NCBI GenBank assembly: GCA_030263295.1
Contig: SZOS01000001.1
Location: 62,001-126,000 of the forward strand
Direction of reading: 5' to 3'
Length of the DNA stretch: 64,000 nucleotides
Origin: Dokdonella_A sp014338185
GTDB lineage: Bacteria > Pseudomonadota > Gammaproteobacteria > Xanthomonadales > Rhodanobacteraceae
The translations under genes were made by a program, and so were the position numbers. The notes under the pieces are model-generated. The model was not told where the DNA came from, did not search any database, and worked only from the letters and a program-made list of their open reading frames with translations. Position 1 is the stretch's first letter. Every line of letters begins with the position of its first letter. Of this stretch, positions 35,240 to 42,957 are shown piece by piece.

Positions 35240-36397
35240 ATGCGCAATCGCGATCATCAGCTCGGCACCCGTGCCATCCATGCGGGCCAGAGCCCCGATC
35301 CATCGACCGGCGCAATCATGACGCCGATCTACGCGACCTCGACCTACGTGCAGGACAGCCCCGGCGTGCACAAGGGCTACGAGTATTCGCGCACACAGAA
35401 TCCCACGCGCATGGCCTACGAACGCTGTGTGGCCGATCTCGAAGGCGGACGCCAGGGCTATGCATTCGCCTCAGGTCTCGCCGCGGCAGGCACCGTGCTC
35501 GAACTGCTCGACTCGGGCAGCCACGTGATCGCGATGGACGACCTCTACGGCGGTAGTTACCGCCTGTTCGAGCGTGTGCGCCGGCGCAGCGCCGGGCTCG
35601 ATTTCAGCTTCGTCGATCTCAACGATGCCGCGGCGCTCAAGGCCGCGCTCAAGCCCAACACGCGCATGATCTGGGCCGAGACGCCGACCAATCCGATGCT
35701 CAAGCTGGTCGATCTGGCAAAGGTCGGCGCATTCGCGCGCAGGCACGGCCTCATCTTCGTCGTCGACAACACGTTCAGCTCACCGATGCTACAGCGCCCG
35801 ATCGAGCATGGCGCCGACATCGTGGTGCATTCGGCCACCAAGTACATCAATGGCCATTCCGACATGGTCGGTGGCATTGCCGTGGTCGGCGGCAGTGCGC
35901 GCCTGGCCGAGGAGATGGCGTTCCTGCACAACTCGGTGGGTTCGATCGCGGGACCGTTCGATGCGTTCCTGGCGATGCGCGGACTCAAGACCCTGCACCT
36001 GCGCATGCGTGCGCATTGCGAAAATGCGCTTGCACTGGGGCAATGGCTGGAGAAGCATCCAGCCATCGAGCGGGTGATCTATCCCGGCCTGAAATCGCAT
36101 CCGCAGCACGCGCTGGCGAAGAAGCAGATGGACGGCTTTGGTGGCATCGTCACGATCGAGGTAAAGGGTGGGCTGCGCAAGGCGCGCCGCATGCTCGAAC
36201 GTTGCCGCCTGTTCTCGTTGGCCGAATCGCTCGGCGGCGTAGAGAGCCTGATCGAACATCCCGCGATCATGACGCATGCATCGATCCCGCCGGCCAACCG
36301 CAAGCGTCTCGGCATCAGCGATGGCCTGATCCGCCTGTCAGTGGGCGTGGAGGACATTGCCGACTTGCGCGATGAATTGACCGCAGCGCTCGCATGA
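35240..36397 (+). CDS. metB: Cystathionine gamma-synthase/lyase (trans-sulfuration PLP enzyme)
   Basis: 385 residues, Cys/Met metabolism PLP family. The Schiff-base lysine is Lys201 in HSATKYINGH; YEYSRTQNPTR and SLGGVESLIEHPA are family landmarks. It either makes cystathionine from O-succinyl- or acetyl-homoserine, or cleaves it to cysteine; sequence alone does not separate the two. The paired cystathionine beta-synthase favours the lyase direction in vivo. Its stop overlaps the formyltransferase-like gene start (ATGA, 36394-36397). Confidence 0.9.
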   Translation: MRNRDHQLGTRAIHAGQSPDPSTGAIMTPIYATSTYVQDSPGVHKGYEYSRTQNPTRMAYERCVADLEGGRQGYAFASGLAAAGTVLELLDSGSHVIAMDDLYGGSYRLFERVRRRSAGLDFSFVDLNDAAALKAALKPNTRMIWAETPTNPMLKLVDLAKVGAFARRHGLIFVVDNTFSSPMLQRPIEHGADIVVHSATKYINGHSDMVGGIAVVGGSARLAEEMAFLHNSVGSIAGPFDAFLAMRGLKTLHLRMRAHCENALALGQWLEKHPAIERVIYPGLKSHPQHALAKKQMDGFGGIVTIEVKGGLRKARRMLERCRLFSLAESLGGVESLIEHPAIMTHASIPPANRKRLGISDGLIRLSVGVEDIADLRDELTAALA

Positions 36398-37320
36398 GTG
36401 CCACCCGTGTGGCCGACGTGGTGCCAGCGAGCGTGAACGCCTGCCTCACCGTATTCGCGATGACCCGCAAGGGCCATGCCGTGCTTGAGGTGCTGCTGCG
36501 GCGGTTTCCGGGGCTCGTGGCAGCCGTGGTCGTGGGGCGTGATGCGGCACTGGACGATGATCATGTCGATCGCATCGTTGCATTGTGTGGAGAACACGGC
36601 GTGCCCGTGTCGCGCCACGGCGACAGGCTGGCGTTGCGGACGCCCTACGCGCTGGCGGTGTCGTGGCGCTGGTTGATCGAGCCTGGCGCGACCCGGTTGA
36701 TCGTGATGCACGACTCCTTGTTGCCGCGTCATCGCGGATTCAACCCACTGGTGACCGCGTTGATCGAAGGCGACAGGCGGATCGGCGTCACCGCACTGTA
36801 TGCGAGTGCCGAGTACGATCGAGGCGACATCATTGCGCAGGCGGCATCAGATGTCACCTATCCGCTGCGCATCGCCGACGCGATCGAACAGGTCTGCGGC
36901 CACTACCAGGAACTGGCGCTGCATGTCGCGGCCTGCCTCGTACGCGGCGAAATGCCGCCGGCCACGCCCCAGGACGATGCGGCCGCCACCTACAGCCTGT
37001 GGCGCGACGATGAGGACTACTTCATCGACTGGACGCTCGATGCCGCCCGCCTGCAGCGCACGGTGGACGCGCTGGGCAGCCCGTACCATGGCGCTGCAAG
37101 CCTGCTGTCGGGTCGGCTGGTGCGAATCCATGCGGCCACTGCGTTGGCCGACGTCATCATCGCCAACCGCACGCCCGGCAAGGTGATCTTCGTGGACCAC
37201 GGCCGCCCCGTGGTGGTGTGCGGCTACGGCCTACTGCGCATTGACGCACTCGTCGATGGAGTCACCGGCGATTCGCTATTGCCGCTGCAGCGCTTCCGCG
37301 TGCGCTTCGGTACCCGTTGA
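36394..37320 (+). CDS. Formyltransferase-like protein, probably sugar-amine specific
   Basis: 308 residues, related to methionyl-tRNA formyltransferase and the ArnA N-domain. The loop VMHDSLLPRHRGFNPL (about 104-119) keeps the catalytic His106, and YDRGDI keeps Asp145, but the usual Asn two residues before the His is Val104. The C-terminal half (about 205-305) resembles the formyltransferase C-domain. Given the aminotransferase and ArnC-like genes opposite, an N-formyl sugar role is likely but inferred. Its stop is translationally coupled to metB upstream and its 3' end overlaps the convergent glycosyltransferase by 45 bases. Confidence 0.78.
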   Translation: MSATRVADVVPASVNACLTVFAMTRKGHAVLEVLLRRFPGLVAAVVVGRDAALDDDHVDRIVALCGEHGVPVSRHGDRLALRTPYALAVSWRWLIEPGATRLIVMHDSLLPRHRGFNPLVTALIEGDRRIGVTALYASAEYDRGDIIAQAASDVTYPLRIADAIEQVCGHYQELALHVAACLVRGEMPPATPQDDAAATYSLWRDDEDYFIDWTLDAARLQRTVDALGSPYHGAASLLSGRLVRIHAATALADVIIANRTPGKVIFVDHGRPVVVCGYGLLRIDALVDGVTGDSLLPLQRFRVRFGTR

Positions 37321-38262
37321 GGCGTCGTCGAAATTGACGCGGTCGCGCACCAGATAGATCGGTCGCGCCTTGACGCTCTCGAACACGCGGCCCAGATACA
37401 GCCCGATGATGCCCATGCCGAACAGCGTCAGGCCGGAGAGCAGCCACATGGATGCGATCACGCTGGTGTACCCGGCTACTTCGACATCGCCGTGCAGGTA
37501 GCGCGCCACGCTGAAGCCGGCCAGGCCCAACGCGATGAACGACACGCAGATGCCCGCGATCGCGACCAGCCGCAAGGGCTTGTCCGAATTGGACAGGATG
37601 ATGTCGAGCGCGAGGCGAAGCAGCTTGCGCAAGGTGTAACCGCTGCGGCCATGCTCGCGCGCCTGGTGGGCCACTGGGATCGAGGTGGTGCGGAATCCGG
37701 TCCAACGCACCATCACCGGGAAAAAGCGGTAGCGATCGCCCATCGTGAGCACCGCCTGGATCACCTTGCGGTCGAACACGCCGAAATTGGCGGCGCGGTA
37801 ATCGTAGTCGGCGCCGCTGAGGTAGTTGAGCACGGCAAAGAACGCGCGCGAACTGATGCGCTTGAACCAGCCATCCTGCCGCTCATGGCGTTCGCCAAAC
37901 ACCACGTCATATCCCTCCCTGGCCTTGGCGTACAGTGCGGCAATTTCTTCCGGGCGATCCTGCAAGTCGCAGTCCATCACCACCACGCGCTCACCACGCG
38001 CGTGGGCGAGGCCGGCGGTGATCGCATAGTGCTGGCCGAAGTTTCGCGACAAGTTGATGCCCTTGATGCGTGGGTCGTGCGCAGCCAGTTCGACGATGTT
38101 TGGCCAGGCCTCGTCGGGGCTGGCGTCGTTGACGAGGATGATCTCGTAGTGCACGGTGATGGGCGCAATCGTCATACCCACGCGGCGGCACAGCTCATGC
38201 AAGCACGCCGTGCAGCCGTACACGGGGCACACCACCGACAGCAGTGGCATGGATTCAGCCAT
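37276..38262 (-). CDS. ArnC/GtrB-like polyprenyl-phosphate glycosyltransferase
   Basis: 328 residues. The start is taken as the ATG at 38262 because GGAGG lies nine bases upstream. The GT-A domain has LVNDASPDE and DCDLQDRPEEIAALY. Two membrane helices at about 230-255 and 265-290 anchor it (LRLVAIAGICVSFIALGLAGF and ASMWLLSGLTLFGMGIIGLYLG). It is expected to load a nucleotide sugar onto undecaprenyl phosphate. It overlaps the preceding aminotransferase gene by eight bases. Confidence 0.9.
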   Translation of the reverse strand: MAESMPLLSVVCPVYGCTACLHELCRRVGMTIAPITVHYEIILVNDASPDEAWPNIVELAAHDPRIKGINLSRNFGQHYAITAGLAHARGERVVVMDCDLQDRPEEIAALYAKAREGYDVVFGERHERQDGWFKRISSRAFFAVLNYLSGADYDYRAANFGVFDRKVIQAVLTMGDRYRFFPVMVRWTGFRTTSIPVAHQAREHGRSGYTLRKLLRLALDIILSNSDKPLRLVAIAGICVSFIALGLAGFSVARYLHGDVEVAGYTSVIASMWLLSGLTLFGMGIIGLYLGRVFESVKARPIYLVRDRVNFDDASTGTEAHAEALQRQ

Positions 38263-39382
38263 GGAAAAACGCCTCCACCGCGCCAATCACGGCGTCTTGA
38301 TCCAGGTCGGGCAACCACAGCGGCAGTCGCACCAGACGGTCACTCGTGGCGTCAGTCACTCCCATTGAACCATGCGTCCTCGCGTAACGCTGCCCGGCAG
38401 GTGCGCTGTGCAGCGGAATGTAGTGGAACACCGGATGGATGTCGCGCGCCTTGAGTGAGGTAATGAAGCGCGTGCGTTCATCGAGATCGGCCAGCAGCAG
38501 GTAATACATGTGGGCGTTGTGGCGACAATGTGCGGGGACGATCGGACGGCGCAGCCGGCCTTGGCTCTCCAGCGCCGCAAAGGCGTCGTGATAGCGCTGC
38601 CACAGCGCCATCCGCCGCTGCGTGATGTCGTCGGCATGCTCGATCTGTGCGGCGAGGAAGGCCGCGATGATCTCGCCAGGCAGGTAGGACGATCCCACGT
38701 CGACCCACGTGTACTTGTCGACTTGGCCGCGGAAGAACAACGAACGGTTGGTGCCCTTCTCGCGGATGATCTCGGCGCGCTCGATGTGGCGGGCATCATT
38801 GACGAGCAGCGCGCCGCCCTCACCAGAGATGAGGTTCTTGGTCTCGTGGAAGCTCAGCGCAGCCAACTCGCCGATCGAGTCGAGCTGGCGTCCGCGGTAG
38901 CTGGCCATCACGCCCTGCGCGGCATCCTCGATGACAATGAGACCGTAGCGCCGCGCGATCTCGCAGATCGCGTCCATCTCGCAGGCGACACCCGCGTAGT
39001 GCACCACGCAGATCGCACGCGTGCGCGGCGTGATCGCAGACTCGACGAGTGTTTCGTCGATGTTGAGCGTGTCGCCGCGTATATCCACGAACACCGGTAC
39101 CGCGCCGCGCAACACGAAGGCATTGGCAGTGGATACGAACGTGAACGAGGGCATGATGACCTCGTCGTCCGGCTCCAGTCCGGCCAGCAGCGCGCACATC
39201 TCCAGCGCGGCAGTGCACGAGTGCGTGAGCAAGGCCTTGCGCGCTCCGATGGTGGCTTCGAGCCAGGCATTGCAACGCCGCGTAAACGCGCCATCACCAG
39301 CGAGGTGGCCATTCGCATGTGCCTGGGCGATGTAGCCAAGCTCCGAGCCGGTCATGTACGGGCGGTTGAACGGGATGCTCAT
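38255..39382 (-). CDS. wecE: DegT/DnrJ sugar aminotransferase, WecE (RffA) type
   Basis: 375 residues (E. coli WecE has 376). The PLP lysine is Lys182 in SFHETKN and the pyridine-binding Asp153 is in IVIEDAAQGV. HETKN plus RNAHMYYLLL-like segments match dTDP-4-amino-4,6-dideoxygalactose transaminase rather than ArnB. It would turn a dTDP-4-keto-6-deoxyhexose into the 4-amino sugar using glutamate. The exact sugar needs testing. It overlaps the methyltransferase gene by four bases. Confidence 0.88.
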   Translation of the reverse strand: MSIPFNRPYMTGSELGYIAQAHANGHLAGDGAFTRRCNAWLEATIGARKALLTHSCTAALEMCALLAGLEPDDEVIMPSFTFVSTANAFVLRGAVPVFVDIRGDTLNIDETLVESAITPRTRAICVVHYAGVACEMDAICEIARRYGLIVIEDAAQGVMASYRGRQLDSIGELAALSFHETKNLISGEGGALLVNDARHIERAEIIREKGTNRSLFFRGQVDKYTWVDVGSSYLPGEIIAAFLAAQIEHADDITQRRMALWQRYHDAFAALESQGRLRRPIVPAHCRHNAHMYYLLLADLDERTRFITSLKARDIHPVFHYIPLHSAPAGQRYARTHGSMGVTDATSDRLVRLPLWLPDLDQDAVIGAVEAFFHG

Positions 39383-39999
39383 GGTCGGCACTCGAGGACC
39401 GCGTGGGTGTAGGGGATACGCAGCATGTCGTCGCGCAGGCGAGGCTCGACCGTGGTGAACATCTCGCGCGCAAGTTCGGCATAGCCGGCGAGTGTGCGCA
39501 CGTTGCGACCGCGATCGTGTGTGATCACGAGGCGGGCTAGACGCGATTGCCCTGGATCGAAACAGGGATCGATGGTCACCAGATGGCCGCCGGCGCGCAG
39601 CACCGTGCGGGCCACACGCAGCATGTTGCGCACCGGCCCGTCGTCGAGGTGGTGCAGCAGACCATTGGCGACGACCACGTCGAAGGTGCCGAACACATCC
39701 GGGGCGGTGCGCGCGATGTCGCCGCAATGGAACTCGCCGCGCGCGCCGAACTCTCGCCGCGCTGACTCGATGTAGGACTCGCTCAGGTCCACACCGACGT
39801 AGGCGACATCACGAGGCAGGTGGTGCAACATCGCGGCGGTGCCACAGCCGAGGTCGAGCAGGCGCATGCCCGGGCGCAGGCGTAGATGATCGCGCACGAG
39901 ACGTGCCCGGCTGCGGTTCGCGCCGACCAGGTTTTGGGCAAGGTCGTACACCCATGGCGCGGAAAAGATTGCGCGCGGGCCGGTGGTGATCTGCGCCAT
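39379..39999 (-). CDS. Class I SAM-dependent methyltransferase
   Basis: 206 residues with motif I LLDLGCGTAAMLHHL (about 47-61), motif II VGVDLSESYIESAR and ANGLLHHLDD. Small-molecule Methyltransf_11/25 type. Within this cluster it probably acts on the sugar or lipid carrier, but sequence does not say. Genes on both sides overlap or nearly touch it, so it belongs to the same transcript. Confidence 0.87.
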   Translation of the reverse strand: MAQITTGPRAIFSAPWVYDLAQNLVGANRSRARLVRDHLRLRPGMRLLDLGCGTAAMLHHLPRDVAYVGVDLSESYIESARREFGARGEFHCGDIARTAPDVFGTFDVVVANGLLHHLDDGPVRNMLRVARTVLRAGGHLVTIDPCFDPGQSRLARLVITHDRGRNVRTLAGYAELAREMFTTVEPRLRDDMLRIPYTHAVLECRP

Positions 40000-40001
40000 C
40001 G

Positions 40002-40376
40002 TCAGGAACGCACGACCACGATCAGGCCCACCATCACCAGCAACGTGCCGATTGCTCGACCCATGGTCACATGCTCGTGGAACATGAGCGAGCCGGCGAA
40101 CAGCATGATGAGGAAACTCACGCCTGTGAATGGAAACGCGTAGCTAAGCTCAAATCGTGTGAGCGCAAGCATCCAGCTCACCCCCGCGAGGAACGTGCAT
40201 ACGATTGCAAGCCAGATCCACGGCGTAATCAGCAGCCGGCCGATGAACTCGACACGCTCGCCCAGTACGGCAGGCAGGTCACCAGCCAAGCCTACGCGCC
40301 AGCGCATCAACAACTGGCTGGCGACTGTGAACGCGACACACAGGAGAATGAAGGAATGTTGCTGGATCCAGCGCAT
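40002..40376 (-). CDS. Small four-helix EamA/SMR-like membrane protein, ArnE/F-like flippase candidate
   Basis: 124 residues with four hydrophobic helices: FILLCVAFTVASQLLM, RLLITPWIWLAIVCTFLAGVSWMLAL, LSYAFPFTGVSFLIMLFAGSLMF and RAIGTLLVMVGLIVVV. This is the size and pattern of ArnE/ArnF, which flip undecaprenyl-phosphate aminosugar. The next gene downstream starts two bases after its stop. The flippase role is inferred from context. Confidence 0.78.
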   Translation of the reverse strand: MRWIQQHSFILLCVAFTVASQLLMRWRVGLAGDLPAVLGERVEFIGRLLITPWIWLAIVCTFLAGVSWMLALTRFELSYAFPFTGVSFLIMLFAGSLMFHEHVTMGRAIGTLLVMVGLIVVVRS

Positions 40377-40742
40377 GGAATATCCTCAAGGATGCACTGA
40401 CAGGAGGACGATGGCCGGCATCGATGCCAGCCAGTCGCACCAAGCCTGACCCTCGGCGACGAAGCCGAAATATAGCGTGTATTTGTCGTGCTTGGCGGGC
40501 GCCCGGAATGGCATCGAGATGTGGACTGTAGCGCCTGGAATCGTCGCATGTAGCAGCAGGCCGCGCACTTTGGCAATCACGTCACCCGTCCGGTCGCGAT
40601 CGCGCATCGCGCGCTACGCGCGAACGCGCTGGGGTCTGCGCCTTGGATATCTGGCGGTCCCCGGGTCGCGGCCTGTGGCCGCAAGGAGCGGGTGTCTCAA
40701 TGGGTGATGCCGGATCCACCACTGCGTCATTGATGCGACCAT
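40377..40742 (-). other. 366-base gap between the GT-C-like gene and the flippase gene
   Basis: Apart from the decayed duplicate (40386-40607) it has no recognisable gene. The 40608-40742 part probably holds further decayed coding sequence, but frames are broken. No promoter or strong hairpin was found. Confidence 0.5.
40386..40607 (-). pseudogene. Decayed duplicate of the C-terminal domain of the adjacent GT-C-like gene
   Basis: The frame encodes VHISMPFRAPAKHDKYTLYF, then FVAEGQAWC. The neighbouring gene at 40743 ends VTIPIPFRAPDTPGQYRLQF, then FVAEGEAWC. The match spans about 60 residues. Upstream in frame a TAG lies about eight codons before the ATG and no full-length copy exists, so it looks like a truncated tandem duplicate, perhaps still expressed as a 73-residue peptide. 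Confidence 0.75.
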
Positions 40743-42803
40743 TCATGGTTCGACCACCAGATCGGCTTGCGCCCATCCAGCATCAAGATCGCCGCACCAA
40801 GCCTCTCCTTCTGCGACGAAGCTGAATTGCAGCCGGTATTGGCCAGGAGTGTCCGGGGCACGAAACGGGATGGGAATCGTCACGCTCTCACCGGGTTCAA
40901 CAGCGGTCGGCAAGATGCCACGCAGGTCGGCCACCGTCGTGCCGTTGGCATTTATGATGCGCAGGCCGGGATTGAATCCGGGAGCGTAGTTGCGCATCCA
41001 ACGCAGCGTCGAATCGTTCCTCGCGTGAACCGTGACCACTCCGGCCTGCCGTACTCTCACGGGTTGCAATGGCGGCGTGATGGTGAGGTCCGCTGCACAC
41101 GCTTGAGGCGATACGCGTGGCCGTACGACGGGTGCCGCCACAGCAAATGACAGGCGCTCGCTCATGTTGGTCGCAAACACGAGGATCTCGTACTCGCCCA
41201 CATGCAGGTTGCGGGTGGGAGGACCCAGCAGCGCAACCAGCGCAGGCATGCTGAGCTGGTCACGCATTGGCGGGTCCGTGATGAGAAAGCTCGGCTCGTC
41301 CGCCCATGATGCCGAGTACCAGCGTTCCGATCCAAGGTATCGATGTGGCTCGGGCAAGCCTGACGCACCTATCAGGATTGGCGCCACGCGGATATCGCCG
41401 CCGCTGAGGATCGATAGTACGTTGGCATCCCAATACCCGGCGTACCCGCGGTGCAGTCCCGCTTGGCGCAATGCATCCACCAGCGGGCTGCGTTGATTGG
41501 TACGCAGTCCGGCCGAGAGCTGCGGCCATCGCGCAAAGGCCGTGCCGATCAATTGTTGCGGTGACAGTGACAGGGCGACAGCGATCACGAGCCAGCCGAC
41601 GTGGGTTGCCGTCGGGCGGGCGTGCTCGCGTACCTCCTGCAGCCAAAGCGCGGCGATGAGGATCGCGATGGGTACCAGTGGCATGACATAGCGCGGTACG
41701 CCCACGACTTCATCGACCAGCAGGTTGGTGAAGCCGAGCATGTATCCGGTGCTCAGGATGAGACCCAGCTGGAACAACACCAGGAATCGCAGCGCCGGCG
41801 AGCGCAGGTGCATGACGCGCAGGGCCAAAGCAATCGGCAACAACAAAAGCACGCTGGCAAGTCCCAGCCGCGCTGCATGGATGCCGGCTGTGACCACGCT
41901 GAACTTCTGTCCAGCCGGCGGCAGTGCATCGAAGATCATGAACCAATTCATCACTGCCAGTCGCAGGTGCAGGGCTGCCTCTGCCGGGCCGGCGAATGCC
42001 TGCGTCGCCGCGCCGCTCAGATAGCGCACGATGTGCAGCAGCAGCAGGAATCCGATCCCGCCCACCGCAGCAGCACCAAGCGTGCACGCGCCCAACCGCA
42101 CCGCTCCAGCGCGCAGCGCATCGTTGCGACCAGCCAGCAGGTACAGTCCGACGCTTGCAAACAACAACGGTGCCACGTAGGTTGCGATGCCACGCGGACC
42201 TGACGCAACGCTGATGAGGACGAGGCCGCCGATGATGCCAAGGTCACGCCTGCGCGTTCGTGCGTTGACCTGATCCTGGGGACTTGAACTCAGGTAACGC
42301 GCACCCGAACCAGCCAGCAGCAGCAGCGTGAGCATTACCGCTGAATAGGCCGACTGCGCAAACACCATCTCTGCGAACGCGAGTGACAGCCCCGTCGCGA
42401 GCATGGTGGCCGTAAACAGGCGCAACCCGCCGTTGATACCGATTGCGCGCGACGCAACGTACGCTGCCCACAGCACCAAGCTCGCCGCCACGAGGTCGAC
42501 CACTCCGTGCAGCGCCATTGAAGGCTCGAACAGGAACGACAGTGGCGCGGCAATGAGGTTGGGTGACAAGAGCCAGATGTCGTTGACGTAATACCAGTCG
42601 CGTGGCAACAACGTGAACTGGCGCGCCATTTCTTCGCCGAGCAGCAGCTTCATCGCCGAGTCGGAATGCATCTGCGATGGGTAGCCAACGGTGAGATAGA
42701 ACGCAAGCATCGTACATGCCGCGATGAGCAGTGTGGCCGAAATGGCCCCATCGAGCTGCGGCCCGCTCCGTAACGGTCGAAACGTTTTGGTCAGCATGTG
42801 CAT
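40743..42803 (-). CDS. Large GT-C-like integral membrane protein
   Basis: 686 residues. About ten to twelve hydrophobic helices fill residues 20-440; the first outer loop carries YPSQMHSDSAMKLLLG, an acidic pair where GT-C enzymes place catalytic Asp. A C-terminal periplasmic part (about 545-686) has an immunoglobulin-like pattern ending GEAWCGDLDAGWAQADLVVEP. This fits an ArnT/PMT-like transferase using a lipid-linked sugar donor, but I cannot name a family. The start is the ATG at 42803, or the ATG at 42797. Confidence 0.72.
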   Translation of the reverse strand: MHMLTKTFRPLRSGPQLDGAISATLLIAACTMLAFYLTVGYPSQMHSDSAMKLLLGEEMARQFTLLPRDWYYVNDIWLLSPNLIAAPLSFLFEPSMALHGVVDLVAASLVLWAAYVASRAIGINGGLRLFTATMLATGLSLAFAEMVFAQSAYSAVMLTLLLLAGSGARYLSSSPQDQVNARTRRRDLGIIGGLVLISVASGPRGIATYVAPLLFASVGLYLLAGRNDALRAGAVRLGACTLGAAAVGGIGFLLLLHIVRYLSGAATQAFAGPAEAALHLRLAVMNWFMIFDALPPAGQKFSVVTAGIHAARLGLASVLLLLPIALALRVMHLRSPALRFLVLFQLGLILSTGYMLGFTNLLVDEVVGVPRYVMPLVPIAILIAALWLQEVREHARPTATHVGWLVIAVALSLSPQQLIGTAFARWPQLSAGLRTNQRSPLVDALRQAGLHRGYAGYWDANVLSILSGGDIRVAPILIGASGLPEPHRYLGSERWYSASWADEPSFLITDPPMRDQLSMPALVALLGPPTRNLHVGEYEILVFATNMSERLSFAVAAPVVRPRVSPQACAADLTITPPLQPVRVRQAGVVTVHARNDSTLRWMRNYAPGFNPGLRIINANGTTVADLRGILPTAVEPGESVTIPIPFRAPDTPGQYRLQFSFVAEGEAWCGDLDAGWAQADLVVEP

Positions 42804-42957
42804 ACGTCCGGCGGCATGGAGGCTGGCATGAGCGCAGCAGCCGAGCGTGGCGCGCCCATACGCACGGTGGCACGGTCATGCGCGTGACCGAGTCCGATCG
42901 AGACTGCTACCGCGCATTCGTGTTGGAGCTCGGTGCGATCCATGCGCGATTGCAGGC

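Noticed and set aside
34255..42803. Glycan cluster as a recent mobile island
   Set aside because: Base composition seems somewhat less GC-biased by eye, but no integrase, transposase, tRNA or direct repeat marks an edge, so only a suspicion is justified.
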